A stretch of 9,491 nt of DNA from assembly GCA_947302675.1 (NCBI GenBank), contig CAMYWI010000028.1, positions 1 through 9,491 of the forward strand, written 5' to 3'. The position numbers were made by a program, and so were the translations under genes. Shown piece by piece: positions 1-6,677 of this stretch. The notes under the pieces were generated by a model that was not told where the DNA came from, ran no database searches, and saw only the letters and a list, made by a program, of their open reading frames with translations. The stretch comes from an uncultured Selenomonadales bacterium. GTDB lineage: Bacteria; Bacillota_C; Negativicutes; Selenomonadales; Selenomonadaceae. Within the stretch, counting starts at the first letter, position 1. The number at the start of each line of letters is the position of its first letter.

Positions 1-102
1 GCCAACCCCACCAATGGCGCGGGTGTATTTTTCTATCACGTCGACAATATCATCTTTGGGCGTCAAAATTCTTGTTGTTATAGGTATAATTTCCACAGAC
101 AT
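1..102 (-). CDS. CofE-like (coenzyme F420-0:L-glutamate ligase family) protein, N-terminal fragment
   Basis: Only the first 34 codons are present and the gene runs off the left edge. The start is ATG at 102-100, with a GGAGG box at 111-115 and an 8-base gap, so the start is well supported. The residues read MSVEIIPITTRILTPKDD and continue with an IVDVIEKYT stretch. The 'I-P-I-x-T-R-I-L-x-x-K-D-D-I' opening resembles, from memory, the N terminus of CofE-like proteins. In F420 producers that family adds glutamate to F420-0. Many Firmicutes that are not thought to make F420 carry homologues of unknown role, and that is the likelier situation here. The fragment contains none of the nucleotide- or metal-binding residues, so the assignment rests on the N-terminal pattern alone. 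No clear promoter is visible in the 92 bases upstream, so it may be co-transcribed with the membrane-protein gene before it. Confidence 0.5.
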   Translation of the reverse strand, partial: MSVEIIPITTRILTPKDDIVDVIEKYTRAIGGVG

Positions 103-177
103 TTAAAAACCCTCCATTATGTATAAACGCGGTGAGAAATTTAAAGCTGTCGTAATGTCAAACGCGACAACTGTTCC

Positions 178-194
178 CCCGCTTTTAAAGCGGG
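178..194. other. Short hairpin after the membrane-protein stop codon
   Basis: CCCGCTT (178-184) pairs with AAGCGGG (188-194) around a 3-base loop, directly abutting the stop codon at 195-197 of the minus-strand gene. Neither strand has a T-run after the stem, so it is a poor intrinsic terminator. It may be an mRNA-stabilising or attenuating stem between the two minus-strand genes. Confidence 0.4.
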
Positions 195-734
195 TCACTC
201 CTTGACAAGTTTAACGCCGACGAGTTTTGAAAGTTCTTCGGCAGTCAAAATCACACGCGCAATCGACCAACGCATTTGAGACCGCCCCACTTGTCGATAA
301 AGAAACTCGACGGGGAAATCGACCATGTGCGCCGCCGCCTCTTCAAGCGAAAGATTTTTCCGCGCAGTCAGCGTAACTTTCGCCACGAGGTTTGCGCTTT
401 GCTGATGTTCTATAACCAACGCCTCGAAGTAATCATCTTCGCGCGGGACGCCTTCGCGCTCAGCCTTGCCGCGCACGTCAAAGCCGTCGTACTGCTCAAA
501 AGGTAGTAGCGGATGACAAATCGCGTCGACAATCATTGCGGACTGCGTACCCTCGTTGCGGAATTCTATCGTCGTCGAGAGCGTCACGGATTTTTCGTCG
601 CGGCGTTCGATTTTAAACGGCGTGCGGCTTTCGAGCTTGGGCACAAGTTTTTCTTGCCGCCCGCGCAGATAAAGCCACGTTACCAAAACCACCGCCAACA
701 CCGCGACAATCAATCCTGCCAATATCGTAACCAA
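195..734 (-). CDS. Single-pass membrane-anchored protein of unknown function
   Basis: This is a 179-residue protein that I do not recognise. Residues about 2-23 form one hydrophobic segment (ILAGLIVAVLAVVLVTWLYL) followed by Arg-Gly-Arg, which suggests an N-terminal membrane anchor with the remainder as a soluble domain. That domain has beta-rich stretches with alternating hydrophobic residues (KSVTLSTTIEFRNEG; SANLVAKVTLTA) and no cysteine cluster, metal motif or P-loop. The start codon is TTG at 734-732. A stop codon (TGA) lies in frame just three codons upstream, no in-frame ATG precedes the membrane segment, and a GAGGGG box sits upstream, so TTG is effectively forced. A promoter with TTGACT and TAGAAT boxes lies at 775-803. 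The gene is divergent from the peptidase gene and shares its regulatory gap. It is probably transcribed ahead of the CofE-like gene. Confidence is high that it is a gene and nil as to its function. Confidence 0.75.
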   Translation of the reverse strand: MVTILAGLIVAVLAVVLVTWLYLRGRQEKLVPKLESRTPFKIERRDEKSVTLSTTIEFRNEGTQSAMIVDAICHPLLPFEQYDGFDVRGKAEREGVPREDDYFEALVIEHQQSANLVAKVTLTARKNLSLEEAAAHMVDFPVEFLYRQVGRSQMRWSIARVILTAEELSKLVGVKLVKE

Positions 735-774
735 GTTTTTTCAACCCCTCAATAAAAGTTTAATCAATCGTGAA

Positions 775-803
775 ATTCTACACGAAATTTATCTGCAAGT
801 CAA
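775..803 (-). promoter_or_regulatory. Sigma-70-type promoter for the leftward membrane-protein gene
   Basis: Read on the minus strand, TTGACT (803-798) and TAGAAT (780-775) are separated by exactly 17 bases, close to the TTGACA/TATAAT consensus. The expected transcription start is near 768, which gives a leader of about 34 bases before the TTG start at 734. Confidence 0.7.
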
Positions 804-813
804 AAGTGTTTTG
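801..813. promoter_or_regulatory. Small inverted repeat between divergent -35 boxes (possible operator)
   Basis: CAAAA-gtg-TTTTG is a perfect 5-base inverted repeat lying between, and just touching, the two divergent -35 hexamers (798-803 and 815-820). A dimeric regulator bound here could affect both promoters. It is short and A/T-rich, so chance is a real alternative. Confidence 0.3.
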
Positions 814-814
814 C

Positions 815-843
815 TTGACGGTTAGCGATTTACCGAATAAAAT
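815..843 (+). promoter_or_regulatory. Sigma-70-type promoter for the M16C-dapA operon
   Basis: TTGACG (815-820) and TAAAAT (838-843) are spaced by exactly 17 bases. The expected transcription start is near 850. That leaves almost no leader for the ATG at 853 and a normal short leader with a ribosome binding site for the ATG at 871, which helps settle the start of the peptidase. Confidence 0.75.
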
Positions 844-856
844 GTTTTTAACATGG

Positions 857-863
857 AAAGGAG
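857..863 (+). promoter_or_regulatory. Ribosome binding site that decides the peptidase start
   Basis: AAAGGAG ends 7 bases before ATG 871. It lies inside the extra six codons that an ATG 853 start would add, and no comparable box precedes 853, so 871 is the better start. Confidence 0.8.
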
Positions 864-870
864 CGATTGT

Positions 871-3800
871 ATGAATTTAAAAATCGGCGAAGAACTCAGC
901 GGCTTTCGTCTGAAAAATATTTCGGAGGTCGCGGAACTCGGCGCGAAGACTTACGAGTTTGAACACGTCAAGACCGGCGCGAAACTTTTCTACGTCGCGG
1001 CGGACGACGACAACAAAGTTTTCTATATCGGCTTTCGCACGCCGCCCAAAGATGATACGGGCGTCGCGCATATCGTGGAGCACTCGGTTTTGTGCGGCTC
1101 GAAAAAATATCCGCTCAAGGAGCCGTTCGTGGAGCTTGTCAAAGGTTCGCTGAACACTTTCCTGAACGCGATGACTTATCCCGACAAGACCGTTTACCCC
1201 GTCGCCAGTCGCAACGCCAAAGATTTTCGCAACCTGCAGGACGTTTACCTTGACGCCGTGTTTAATCCGTCAATGCTCACCACGCCCGAAATTTTGATGC
1301 AGGAAGGTTGGCACTATGAAGTTGAAAATTCCGACGCGCCCTTGACTTACAGCGGCGTCGTTTATAACGAGATGAAAGGCGCGTTGTCTTCTCCCGACGA
1401 TATTTTGAACTATAAACTTCAACAGGCGACCTTCCCGCAAAATTGTTACGGCTATCAATCGGGAGGCGACCCTGAGGCTATTCCGCAACTCACGCAGGAA
1501 AATTTTATCGCCTTTCACCAAAAGTTTTATCACCCGTCGAACAGCTACATTTATCTTTATGGCGACGTGGACATTGCCGAGCAACTTGAATATCTCGACC
1601 GCGAATATCTTTCCGCGTTCGATAAGATTGAAGTTGATTCGGAAATTTCTTTGCAACCCGCGTTCGCCGAGATTAAGCGCGTCGACGAAGTTTATCCGAT
1701 TGGCGAAGATGACTCCGCCGCCGAAAAAACTTTCCTTGCGCTGAATTTTGTCGTTGGTAAAGTTGAAGACACGCTGACTAATTTAGGCTTGGGGATTTTA
1801 AGTCACGCGCTGTTTAGCAGTCCCGCCGCGCCCGTTCGCAAGGCTCTGATTGATTCGGGCTTGGGCAAAGATGTTGACGTGGGGCTTGAAGACGATTTGC
1901 GCCAGCCGACTTTTACAATCACGCTCAACGGCTCGGAAAAAGCTCGCGTCGAGAAATTTTATTCCTTAGTCAACGACGAACTCAAAAAGCTTGTCGACGG
2001 CGGCATTGATAAAACTTTGTTGCAGGCGTCGATAAATTTAATGGAGTTCAGACTTCGCGAGGCTGATTTCGGATTCGCGCCAAAGGGTTTGATTTACGGC
2101 TTGCGTCTTTTGAAGACGTGGCTTTACGGCGGCGACCCGACGGCTTACTTGCGCTACGAAGAAGATTTGGCGACGATTAAGCGCGGGCTTGACGAGAATT
2201 ATTTTGAAAACCTCGTGCAGAAATATTTCCTCGACAATCCGCACAAGGTTTTGATGACGCTCGCGCCCGATAAGAATTTTGCAAAAGCTCGCGACGCCGC
2301 GCAAGCTCAAAAGCTCGCCGCGATTAAAGACGACTTGTCGCCCGCGCAGATTCAAGAGATTATCGATACGACCGCGAAGTTAAAGCTCCGCCAGCCGACT
2401 TTTACAATCACGCTCAACGGCTCGGAAAAAGCTCGCGTCGAGAAATTTTATTCCTTAGTCAACGACGAACTCAAAAAGCTTGTCGACGGCGGCATTGATA
2501 AAACTTTGTTGCAGGCGTCGATAAATTTAATGGAGTTCAGACTTCGCGAGGCTGATTTCGGATTCGCGCCAAAGGGTTTGATTTACGGCTTGCGTCTTTT
2601 GAAGACGTGGCTTTACGGCGGCGACCCGACGGCTTACTTGCGCTACGAAGAAGATTTGGCGACGATTAAGCGCGGGCTTGACGAGAATTATTTTGAAAAC
2701 CTCGTGCAGAAATATTTCCTCGACAATCCGCACAAGGTTTTGATGACGCTCGCGCCCGATAAGAATTTTGCAAAAGCTCGCGACGCCGCGCAAGCTCAAA
2801 AGCTCGCCGCGATTAAAGACGACTTGTCGCCCGCGCAGATTCAAGAGATTATCGATACGACCGCGAAGTTAAAGCTCCGCCAGCAAGCTCCCGACTCGCC
2901 CGAAGCCTTGAAGACAATCCCGATTTTAAAGCGCGAGGATTTGAAAAAAGAGCCGGAGAACTTGCCGTTGCAGTTCCGCGACATCGACGGCACGAGGATT
3001 CTTTTCAGCAACCTCGACACGCACGGCATAATCTACTTGACTTTCTACTTCGACGCTGAAAAAGTTCCGCAGGATAAAATTTTCCACGCTTACCTTCTCG
3101 CCGAACTTTTGGGCAACATCGACACCAAGCGGCATTCCTATGAAGACCTTGCGATTTTAACGAACTTGAATATCGGCGGCTTTGGCACAAACCTCCGCGC
3201 GGATACGGAAAAAGATTTGCCGAACTCCTTCGCGCCGCGCATGAAAGTTTTCGTCAAGGCTCTTGAGTCAAAGCTCGGCGAGATGACTGATATCCTCACC
3301 GAAATTTTCAACGAGACCACGTTTATAAACAAGAAACGCCTGCGCGAGATTGTCGAACAGGAGCAACTCGCCTTTGAAGTCAACCTGCAAAACATGGCGT
3401 TGCAAATTGTTTCCGCGCAACTCGCCGCCTATCAATGCAAAGCCGGTGCTTACAACGCCGCCGCCTATCTGCCGTATAATAAATTTCTCAAGGACTTGCT
3501 GGAAAATTTTGATGACAAGTTCGATGACTTGGTTGATGAGCTGTACGACGTGCTTGAGCGGCTGATTAATCGCAACGGCTTGATTATCAGCGTGACCGCC
3601 AACGACGCGCTTTATAAAAAGTTCCGTCCGCATTTGCATGAACTGCTTAAAAATTTGCGGCGCGACGAGTTTAAGCGCGAACATTACGTTTTCCCGCGCA
3701 AGCCGAAGAACGAGGGCATTTACTCACAAAGCCGCGTTCAGTTTGTCGGCAAGGGCGCGAATTTCATTGAGCTTGGCTACGAGTACAACGGCTCCATGAG

Positions 3801-4284
3801 CATTTTGGAAACGATTCTGCGCTATGAATATCTCTGGACGAAAATCCGCGTGCAGGGCGGCGCGTATGGAGCCTTCGCGAGTTTCGGGCGCAACGGCGCG
3901 TTAATCTTCAGCTCCTACCGCGACCCCAACTTGAAAAAAACGCTTGAGACTTTCGACGGCACGGCGGACTTCCTTAAAAACTTCAATGTCAGCGAACGCG
4001 AGATGGACAAGTACATTATCGGCACGCTGAGCAAAATCGACAAGCCGTTGACGCCTTCGCTTAAAGGGCAAATCGCCGCCGATTTGAGCCTGCGCAATGT
4101 CACTTACGCCGACCGCCAAAAATCTCGCAATGAAATTCTCGCCGCGCGGCAGGAAGATATTCGCGCTTTGTCAAAACTTATCGGCGACTGCATGAGTCAA
4201 AATTATCTGTGCGTCTTCGGCAACGAGACGATTATCAAGGAGAACGCGCAAATTTTCGGCGAGATTAAATCGGCAACGGATTGA
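871..4284 (+). CDS. M16C (PreP/presequence-protease-like) zinc metallopeptidase with internal duplication
   Basis: The protein has 1137 residues. It belongs to the insulinase-type M16C family, large clam-shaped cytosolic enzymes that degrade unstructured peptides. The inverted zinc motif HIVEH is at residues 67-71 (His67 and His71 bind zinc, Glu70 is the base) and the distal zinc ligand is Glu167 in VYNEMKGAL. The substrate-binding Arg993 and Tyr999 lie in the C-terminal RVQGGAYGA motif. No signal peptide is seen. The family usually has about 970 residues. Residues 344-506 are repeated perfectly as 507-669, and removing one copy gives 974. The repeat spans the end of the second (inactive) domain and the start of the M16C-associated linker region, so the extra copy would sit between the two halves of the clam. 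Both catalytic halves remain in frame. Start 871 is chosen over 853 because of the AAAGGAG box and promoter position. It is the first gene of a five-gene unit. Confidence 0.93.
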   Translation: MNLKIGEELSGFRLKNISEVAELGAKTYEFEHVKTGAKLFYVAADDDNKVFYIGFRTPPKDDTGVAHIVEHSVLCGSKKYPLKEPFVELVKGSLNTFLNAMTYPDKTVYPVASRNAKDFRNLQDVYLDAVFNPSMLTTPEILMQEGWHYEVENSDAPLTYSGVVYNEMKGALSSPDDILNYKLQQATFPQNCYGYQSGGDPEAIPQLTQENFIAFHQKFYHPSNSYIYLYGDVDIAEQLEYLDREYLSAFDKIEVDSEISLQPAFAEIKRVDEVYPIGEDDSAAEKTFLALNFVVGKVEDTLTNLGLGILSHALFSSPAAPVRKALIDSGLGKDVDVGLEDDLRQPTFTITLNGSEKARVEKFYSLVNDELKKLVDGGIDKTLLQASINLMEFRLREADFGFAPKGLIYGLRLLKTWLYGGDPTAYLRYEEDLATIKRGLDENYFENLVQKYFLDNPHKVLMTLAPDKNFAKARDAAQAQKLAAIKDDLSPAQIQEIIDTTAKLKLRQPTFTITLNGSEKARVEKFYSLVNDELKKLVDGGIDKTLLQASINLMEFRLREADFGFAPKGLIYGLRLLKTWLYGGDPTAYLRYEEDLATIKRGLDENYFENLVQKYFLDNPHKVLMTLAPDKNFAKARDAAQAQKLAAIKDDLSPAQIQEIIDTTAKLKLRQQAPDSPEALKTIPILKREDLKKEPENLPLQFRDIDGTRILFSNLDTHGIIYLTFYFDAEKVPQDKIFHAYLLAELLGNIDTKRHSYEDLAILTNLNIGGFGTNLRADTEKDLPNSFAPRMKVFVKALESKLGEMTDILTEIFNETTFINKKRLREIVEQEQLAFEVNLQNMALQIVSAQLAAYQCKAGAYNAAAYLPYNKFLKDLLENFDDKFDDLVDELYDVLERLINRNGLIISVTANDALYKKFRPHLHELLKNLRRDEFKREHYVFPRKPKNEGIYSQSRVQFVGKGANFIELGYEYNGSMSILETILRYEYLWTKIRVQGGAYGAFASFGRNGALIFSSYRDPNLKKTLETFDGTADFLKNFNVSEREMDKYIIGTLSKIDKPLTPSLKGQIAADLSLRNVTYADRQKSRNEILAARQEDIRALSKLIGDCMSQNYLCVFGNETIIKENAQIFGEIKSATD
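1900..2388 (+). repeat. 489-base tandem duplication, copy 1
   Basis: Bases 1900-2395 match 2389-2884 with no difference that I can find, at an offset of 489 bases (163 codons, in frame). The unit begins and ends at CGCCAGC, which occurs at 1900-1906, 2389-2395 and 2878-2884. The base before copy 1 (G1899) differs from that before copy 2 (C2388), so the left limit is exact. Confidence 0.97.
2389..2884 (+). repeat. 489-base tandem duplication, copy 2 plus closing CGCCAGC
   Basis: This is the second copy, followed at 2885 by unique sequence (A, against C at the equivalent 2396). The central junction reads CTC-CGCCAGC-CGAC. It is a hybrid of the left flank of the right boundary (CTC) and the right flank of the left boundary (CGAC), as expected from slippage or unequal exchange at the 7-base sequence. 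Confidence 0.97.
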
Positions 4285-4296
4285 CGGAGCAAGGCA

Positions 4297-4728
4297 ATGG
4301 ATGTAGAAAGTCTCGGAGGGCTGTACGGCGCAGTCTCGAACTTCAGCGCGACGGGTGCTCCAATCGGCAAGCTGTTCGCACTTTACGGCGCAGGTTTCAG
4401 TTTCGGCAAAAATATTATCAGGGTCATGCGCGGCAAAAACAGTTGGGCTGTCACGATTGCCGACGTGATTCGCGACACGATAATTGCGTTTCTAATCGGG
4501 AGCATGATTGGTGGAATGGGCGGCGAAAGCGTTTCCGAATCGCTCGATTCGCTGAAAGCGACGTTTTCAAAAGCGTTCGGCACAACCGTAGACCCCGCAA
4601 GCCTAATCAGCGGCTTGTTATATTCAATGGGGATAAGTTTCGGCGCGGTGGAAATATTTACCTTGACGGCTCCGCCGATAATTTTTGGAGTATTGGCGGG
4701 AATGATTTTCGGATTCTTTTTCAGTTGA
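4297..4728 (+). CDS. Small glycine-rich multi-pass membrane protein, unknown function
   Basis: This 143-residue protein is one I do not recognise. Hydrophobic segments are seen at about residues 58-76 (TIIAFLIGSMIGGMGG), 103-120 (LISGLLYSMGISFGAVEI) and 124-142 (TAPPIIFGVLAGMIFGFFF), with a weaker one at 20-40. It has many Gly and Ala residues. The polar loop at about 77-100 separates the first strong helix from the last pair. Three to four membrane spans are likely. The ATG at 4297 follows GGAG (4286-4289) by 7 bases and lies 12 bases after the peptidase stop, so it is co-transcribed and probably translationally close to it. dapA begins 14 bases later. A longer frame overlapping it from 4281 encodes Arg-rich, low-quality sequence and is a shadow. 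Nothing here shows transport, enzymatic or regulatory motifs. The downstream dapA raises the possibility of a transporter or membrane partner, but this is only context. Confidence 0.75.
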   Translation: MDVESLGGLYGAVSNFSATGAPIGKLFALYGAGFSFGKNIIRVMRGKNSWAVTIADVIRDTIIAFLIGSMIGGMGGESVSESLDSLKATFSKAFGTTVDPASLISGLLYSMGISFGAVEIFTLTAPPIIFGVLAGMIFGFFFS

Positions 4729-4742
4729 CAGGAGGGCTTTGA

Positions 4743-5633
4743 ATGAAAAAATTACCATTTAAGGGCGCGTGTGTAGCGATTATCACGCCGTTTGACGAGA
4801 CGGGAATAAACTTCGGCGAACTCGGTCGCATGATTGACGCGCAGATTGCCAATCACACGGACGCGATTTGTATCACGGGCACGACGGGCGAAACTGCCAC
4901 GCTCAACGACGAGGAGCATAAAGCCGCGATTAAATTTACGGTCGAGCACGTCAAAGGGCGCATACCGGTTATTGCGGGCACGGGTTCAAACGATACCGCC
5001 TATGCAATTCAGATGTCGCAGTACGCGGAGAAAGTTGGAGCCGACGCTGTCCTTTTGGTCACGCCTTACTACAACAAGTGCACGCAAAACGGGCTTGTTG
5101 CGCATTATCTCAAAATCGCCGACAGTATCAATCTGCCCGTGATTCTCTACAACGTGCCGGGTCGGACGGGCGTCGACATTAAGCCAGAATCCTACGCCAA
5201 ACTTTGCAAACACCCGCGCATTGTCGCGACCAAAGAGGCGAACGGCGATTTGACTTCGATTCTTCGGACGCGCAAGCTTTGCGGCGACGAGCTTGCTGTT
5301 TATTCGGGCAACGACGACCAAACGGTTCCGATTCTCTCGCTCGGCGGTAGCGGAGTTATTTCCGTTCTGTCGAACGTCGCGCCTTACGATACGCACATGA
5401 TTTGCCAACATTATTTCGACGGCAACATTGCGGAGGCGTCGCGTATGCAAATCGATTACTGCGACTTAATCGACGCGCTGTTCTGTGAAGTCAATCCGAT
5501 TCCCGTCAAAACGGCAATGGGGCTGTTGGGTTGGAAAGTCGGCAAGTTGCGTATGCCGCTCAGCGAAATTGAACCCGCGCATCTCGAACAGGTCAAAGCC
5601 GCGCTCAAAGCTCACAACCTCTTAAAGGAGTGA
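4743..5633 (+). CDS. dapA: 4-hydroxy-tetrahydrodipicolinate synthase
   Basis: This is a full-length 296-residue cytosolic TIM-barrel enzyme. It condenses pyruvate with L-aspartate-4-semialdehyde, the first committed step of the diaminopimelate/lysine pathway that feeds peptidoglycan and lysine synthesis. All hallmark residues are present with a constant +3 offset from the E. coli enzyme: Thr47-Thr48 in GTTGE, Tyr110 in TPYYNK, Tyr136 and Arg141 in LYNVPGRTG, Schiff-base Lys164 in ATKEANGD, Gly189 in YSGNDD and Ile206 in GGSGVISV. At the E. coli lysine-feedback site, His53 is replaced by Asp56 and Glu84 by Tyr87, while His59, Asn83 and Tyr109 are kept. That suggests weak or absent lysine inhibition (inference). 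The ATG follows AGGAGGG by a normal distance, 14 bases after the membrane-protein gene. It is the third gene of the operon. N-acetylneuraminate lyase and other family members are less likely given the GTTGE and YNVPGRT motifs. Confidence 0.96.
   Translation: MKKLPFKGACVAIITPFDETGINFGELGRMIDAQIANHTDAICITGTTGETATLNDEEHKAAIKFTVEHVKGRIPVIAGTGSNDTAYAIQMSQYAEKVGADAVLLVTPYYNKCTQNGLVAHYLKIADSINLPVILYNVPGRTGVDIKPESYAKLCKHPRIVATKEANGDLTSILRTRKLCGDELAVYSGNDDQTVPILSLGGSGVISVLSNVAPYDTHMICQHYFDGNIAEASRMQIDYCDLIDALFCEVNPIPVKTAMGLLGWKVGKLRMPLSEIEPAHLEQVKAALKAHNLLKE
5624..5630 (+). promoter_or_regulatory. Ribosome binding site inside the dapA 3' end
   Basis: AAAGGAG overlaps the last dapA codons and lies 8 bases before ATG 5639. 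A GTG at 5630 overlapping the dapA stop would extend the next gene by three codons but would have the box on top of its own start, so ATG 5639 is preferred. Confidence 0.7.
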
Positions 5634-5638
5634 CGGTT

Positions 5639-5935
5639 ATGCGCTTGAAGAAGGGCGAAAAACTTCAGCAACGTTACGAAAACGACATGCGAAAAATTAT
5701 TCCTTACGGCATTCAGACCGACGAGCAGGGCACATACCTTGTCACGCTCGACGAAACTAACGGGCTGTCGAAGGCGTATTTTGCCGACAAGACGGGCGCA
5801 CGAGTGAGGATTTGCACGACGACTTTTCACCGTTGGCTTGAGGAGGGCAAAGCGGTTGAAGTTTCGGATAAAGAATTGCCGCGCCGCAACAAGAAAAAGC
5901 CTTATATTTATGGAAAAGGAGATCGTTACTTATGA
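5639..5935 (+). CDS. Small basic protein of unknown function
   Basis: The protein has 98 residues, is strongly basic, and has no signal peptide, membrane segment or cysteine motif. The N terminus opens MRLKKGEKLQQRYENDMRK and the C terminus is a Lys/Arg-rich tail (PRRNKKKPYIYGKGDRYL). The centre has a beta-like segment (YLVTLDETNGLSKAYF) and a THFHRW-like stretch, TTTFHRWLEEG. I do not recognise a family. The basic ends could bind nucleic acid or another acidic partner, but no helix-turn-helix is evident. The gene starts 5 bases after the dapA stop and its TGA overlaps the ATG of the next gene (ATGA at 5932-5935). It is therefore embedded in the operon and very likely translationally coupled on both sides, which supports it being a real gene. 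Confidence 0.75.
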   Translation: MRLKKGEKLQQRYENDMRKIIPYGIQTDEQGTYLVTLDETNGLSKAYFADKTGARVRICTTTFHRWLEEGKAVEVSDKELPRRNKKKPYIYGKGDRYL

Positions 5936-6591
5936 AAAAATTTTTCGCCGCGCTGATGATGTCGGCGATAATTTTGAGTTCGTCGGCGGCACTGGCGGCT
6001 TACGAGGAAAATATTGAGGAAGACGCCGACCTCACGACGATAAAGACAATGGCGATTGCCATGCCGAACTACTACAAAATGGAGGACGCCGAGCCGACGA
6101 TTGAGGAGCTGACTAAATCGATTTACGCGGTCGGCAGAGACACTTCCTCGCACGATGTCATTTCCTACGAAGAAATTGCCGGCAACATTCGCCGCGATAC
6201 CGGCGTCGACATTTACGCGATTGACCCCGTCGAGGCGGAGAAAATTTTCAACGCCAACATTGGCAAGTACGTTGATACCTACATGATTGCGACCGTCGCC
6301 AACAATTCGGGCAAGCCCTGGCTTTTCTTCTACGTTTACAACGCCGCCGACTCCAAACTTCTCTACACTTACAGCTTGCAGTCGAATTCTATCGGCAAGA
6401 ACGCTAAGGACTACAACAAGGCGGCAGAGAGTTTTTACAAGCAATTCGACCAGACTTCCGAGAAAAATTTGAGCAAGGAAGATAAAAAGAACGCTGAGGC
6501 TAAGCGCGAGGCGAAGGCTCAAAAGCGCAAGATTAAAAAGATAACTTACAAAACCGGTCACTCGAAAGCCGACTTGGTCAAGAAAAAATAA
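5932..6591 (+). CDS. Exported protein of unknown function with lysine-rich tail
   Basis: The protein has 219 residues. Residues 1-22 form a classical Sec signal peptide: Lys2-Lys3, a hydrophobic core LMMSAIILSSSA, and cleavage likely after Ala-Leu-Ala22. There is no lipobox cysteine. The mature part holds an alpha/beta-looking domain at about 35-165 (KTMAIAMPNYYKM; VISYEEIAGNIRRDTGVDIYAI; VDTYMIATVANNSG; PWLFFYVYNAADSKLLYTYSL). Residues about 175-219 are a charged, Lys-rich tail, possibly helical and able to bind anionic cell-wall or envelope polymers (inference). The ATG at 5932 follows AGGAG (5917-5921) by 10 bases and overlaps the preceding stop by 4 bases. It is the last gene before the strong terminator. 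I do not recognise the family with confidence. The layout is compatible with a conserved envelope protein, and no enzymatic motif is visible. Confidence 0.8.
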   Translation: MKKFFAALMMSAIILSSSAALAAYEENIEEDADLTTIKTMAIAMPNYYKMEDAEPTIEELTKSIYAVGRDTSSHDVISYEEIAGNIRRDTGVDIYAIDPVEAEKIFNANIGKYVDTYMIATVANNSGKPWLFFYVYNAADSKLLYTYSLQSNSIGKNAKDYNKAAESFYKQFDQTSEKNLSKEDKKNAEAKREAKAQKRKIKKITYKTGHSKADLVKKK

Positions 6592-6604
6592 TTTTTTAGC
6601 ACAC

Positions 6605-6641
6605 AAAAGACCCGCGAAGATTTTCCTCGCGGGTCTTTTTT
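6605..6641 (+). terminator. Strong intrinsic terminator of the M16C-dapA operon
   Basis: AAAAGACCCGCGA (6605-6617) pairs with TCGCGGGTCTTTT (6627-6639), a perfect 13-base stem with a 9-base loop, followed by T through 6641. It starts 13 bases after the last stop. The A-run on the left arm gives a shorter U-run on the minus strand, so it could also serve the converging RTX gene, which ends at 6678. Confidence 0.93.
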
Positions 6642-6677
6642 AGGATAAATTCTCGCCGACAAAACTTCCGCGCAGAT

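Noticed and set aside
133..161. Promoter for the CofE-like gene (TTGACA at 161-156, minus strand)
   Set aside because: No acceptable -10 hexamer occurs 16-18 bases downstream, and later TATACA/CATAAT matches fall on the ribosome binding site.
853..870. ATG 853 as the peptidase start
   Set aside because: It would lie almost on the predicted transcription start and has no ribosome binding site, whereas ATG 871 has AAAGGAG at the right distance.
2038..2844. Two identical 105-codon minus-strand open frames (2038-2355 and 2527-2844)
   Set aside because: They are antisense shadows of the duplicated peptidase segment and are identical only because the DNA is duplicated; no ribosome binding site or promoter supports them.
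1900..2884. Transposon or integron insertion as the source of the peptidase repeat
   Set aside because: There are no terminal inverted repeats, transposase or foreign sequence; the repeat is the gene's own coding sequence with 7-base microhomology.
4281..4742. 153-codon plus-strand frame overlapping the membrane-protein gene
   Set aside because: Its product is Arg-rich and without structure, its start overlaps the peptidase stop without a proper ribosome binding site, and the frame at 4297 has a good site and clear membrane segments.
5926..6606. 226-codon minus-strand frame opposite the exported protein
   Set aside because: The plus-strand frame has a signal peptide, a ribosome binding site and operon context; the antisense frame runs into the terminator region and has none of these.
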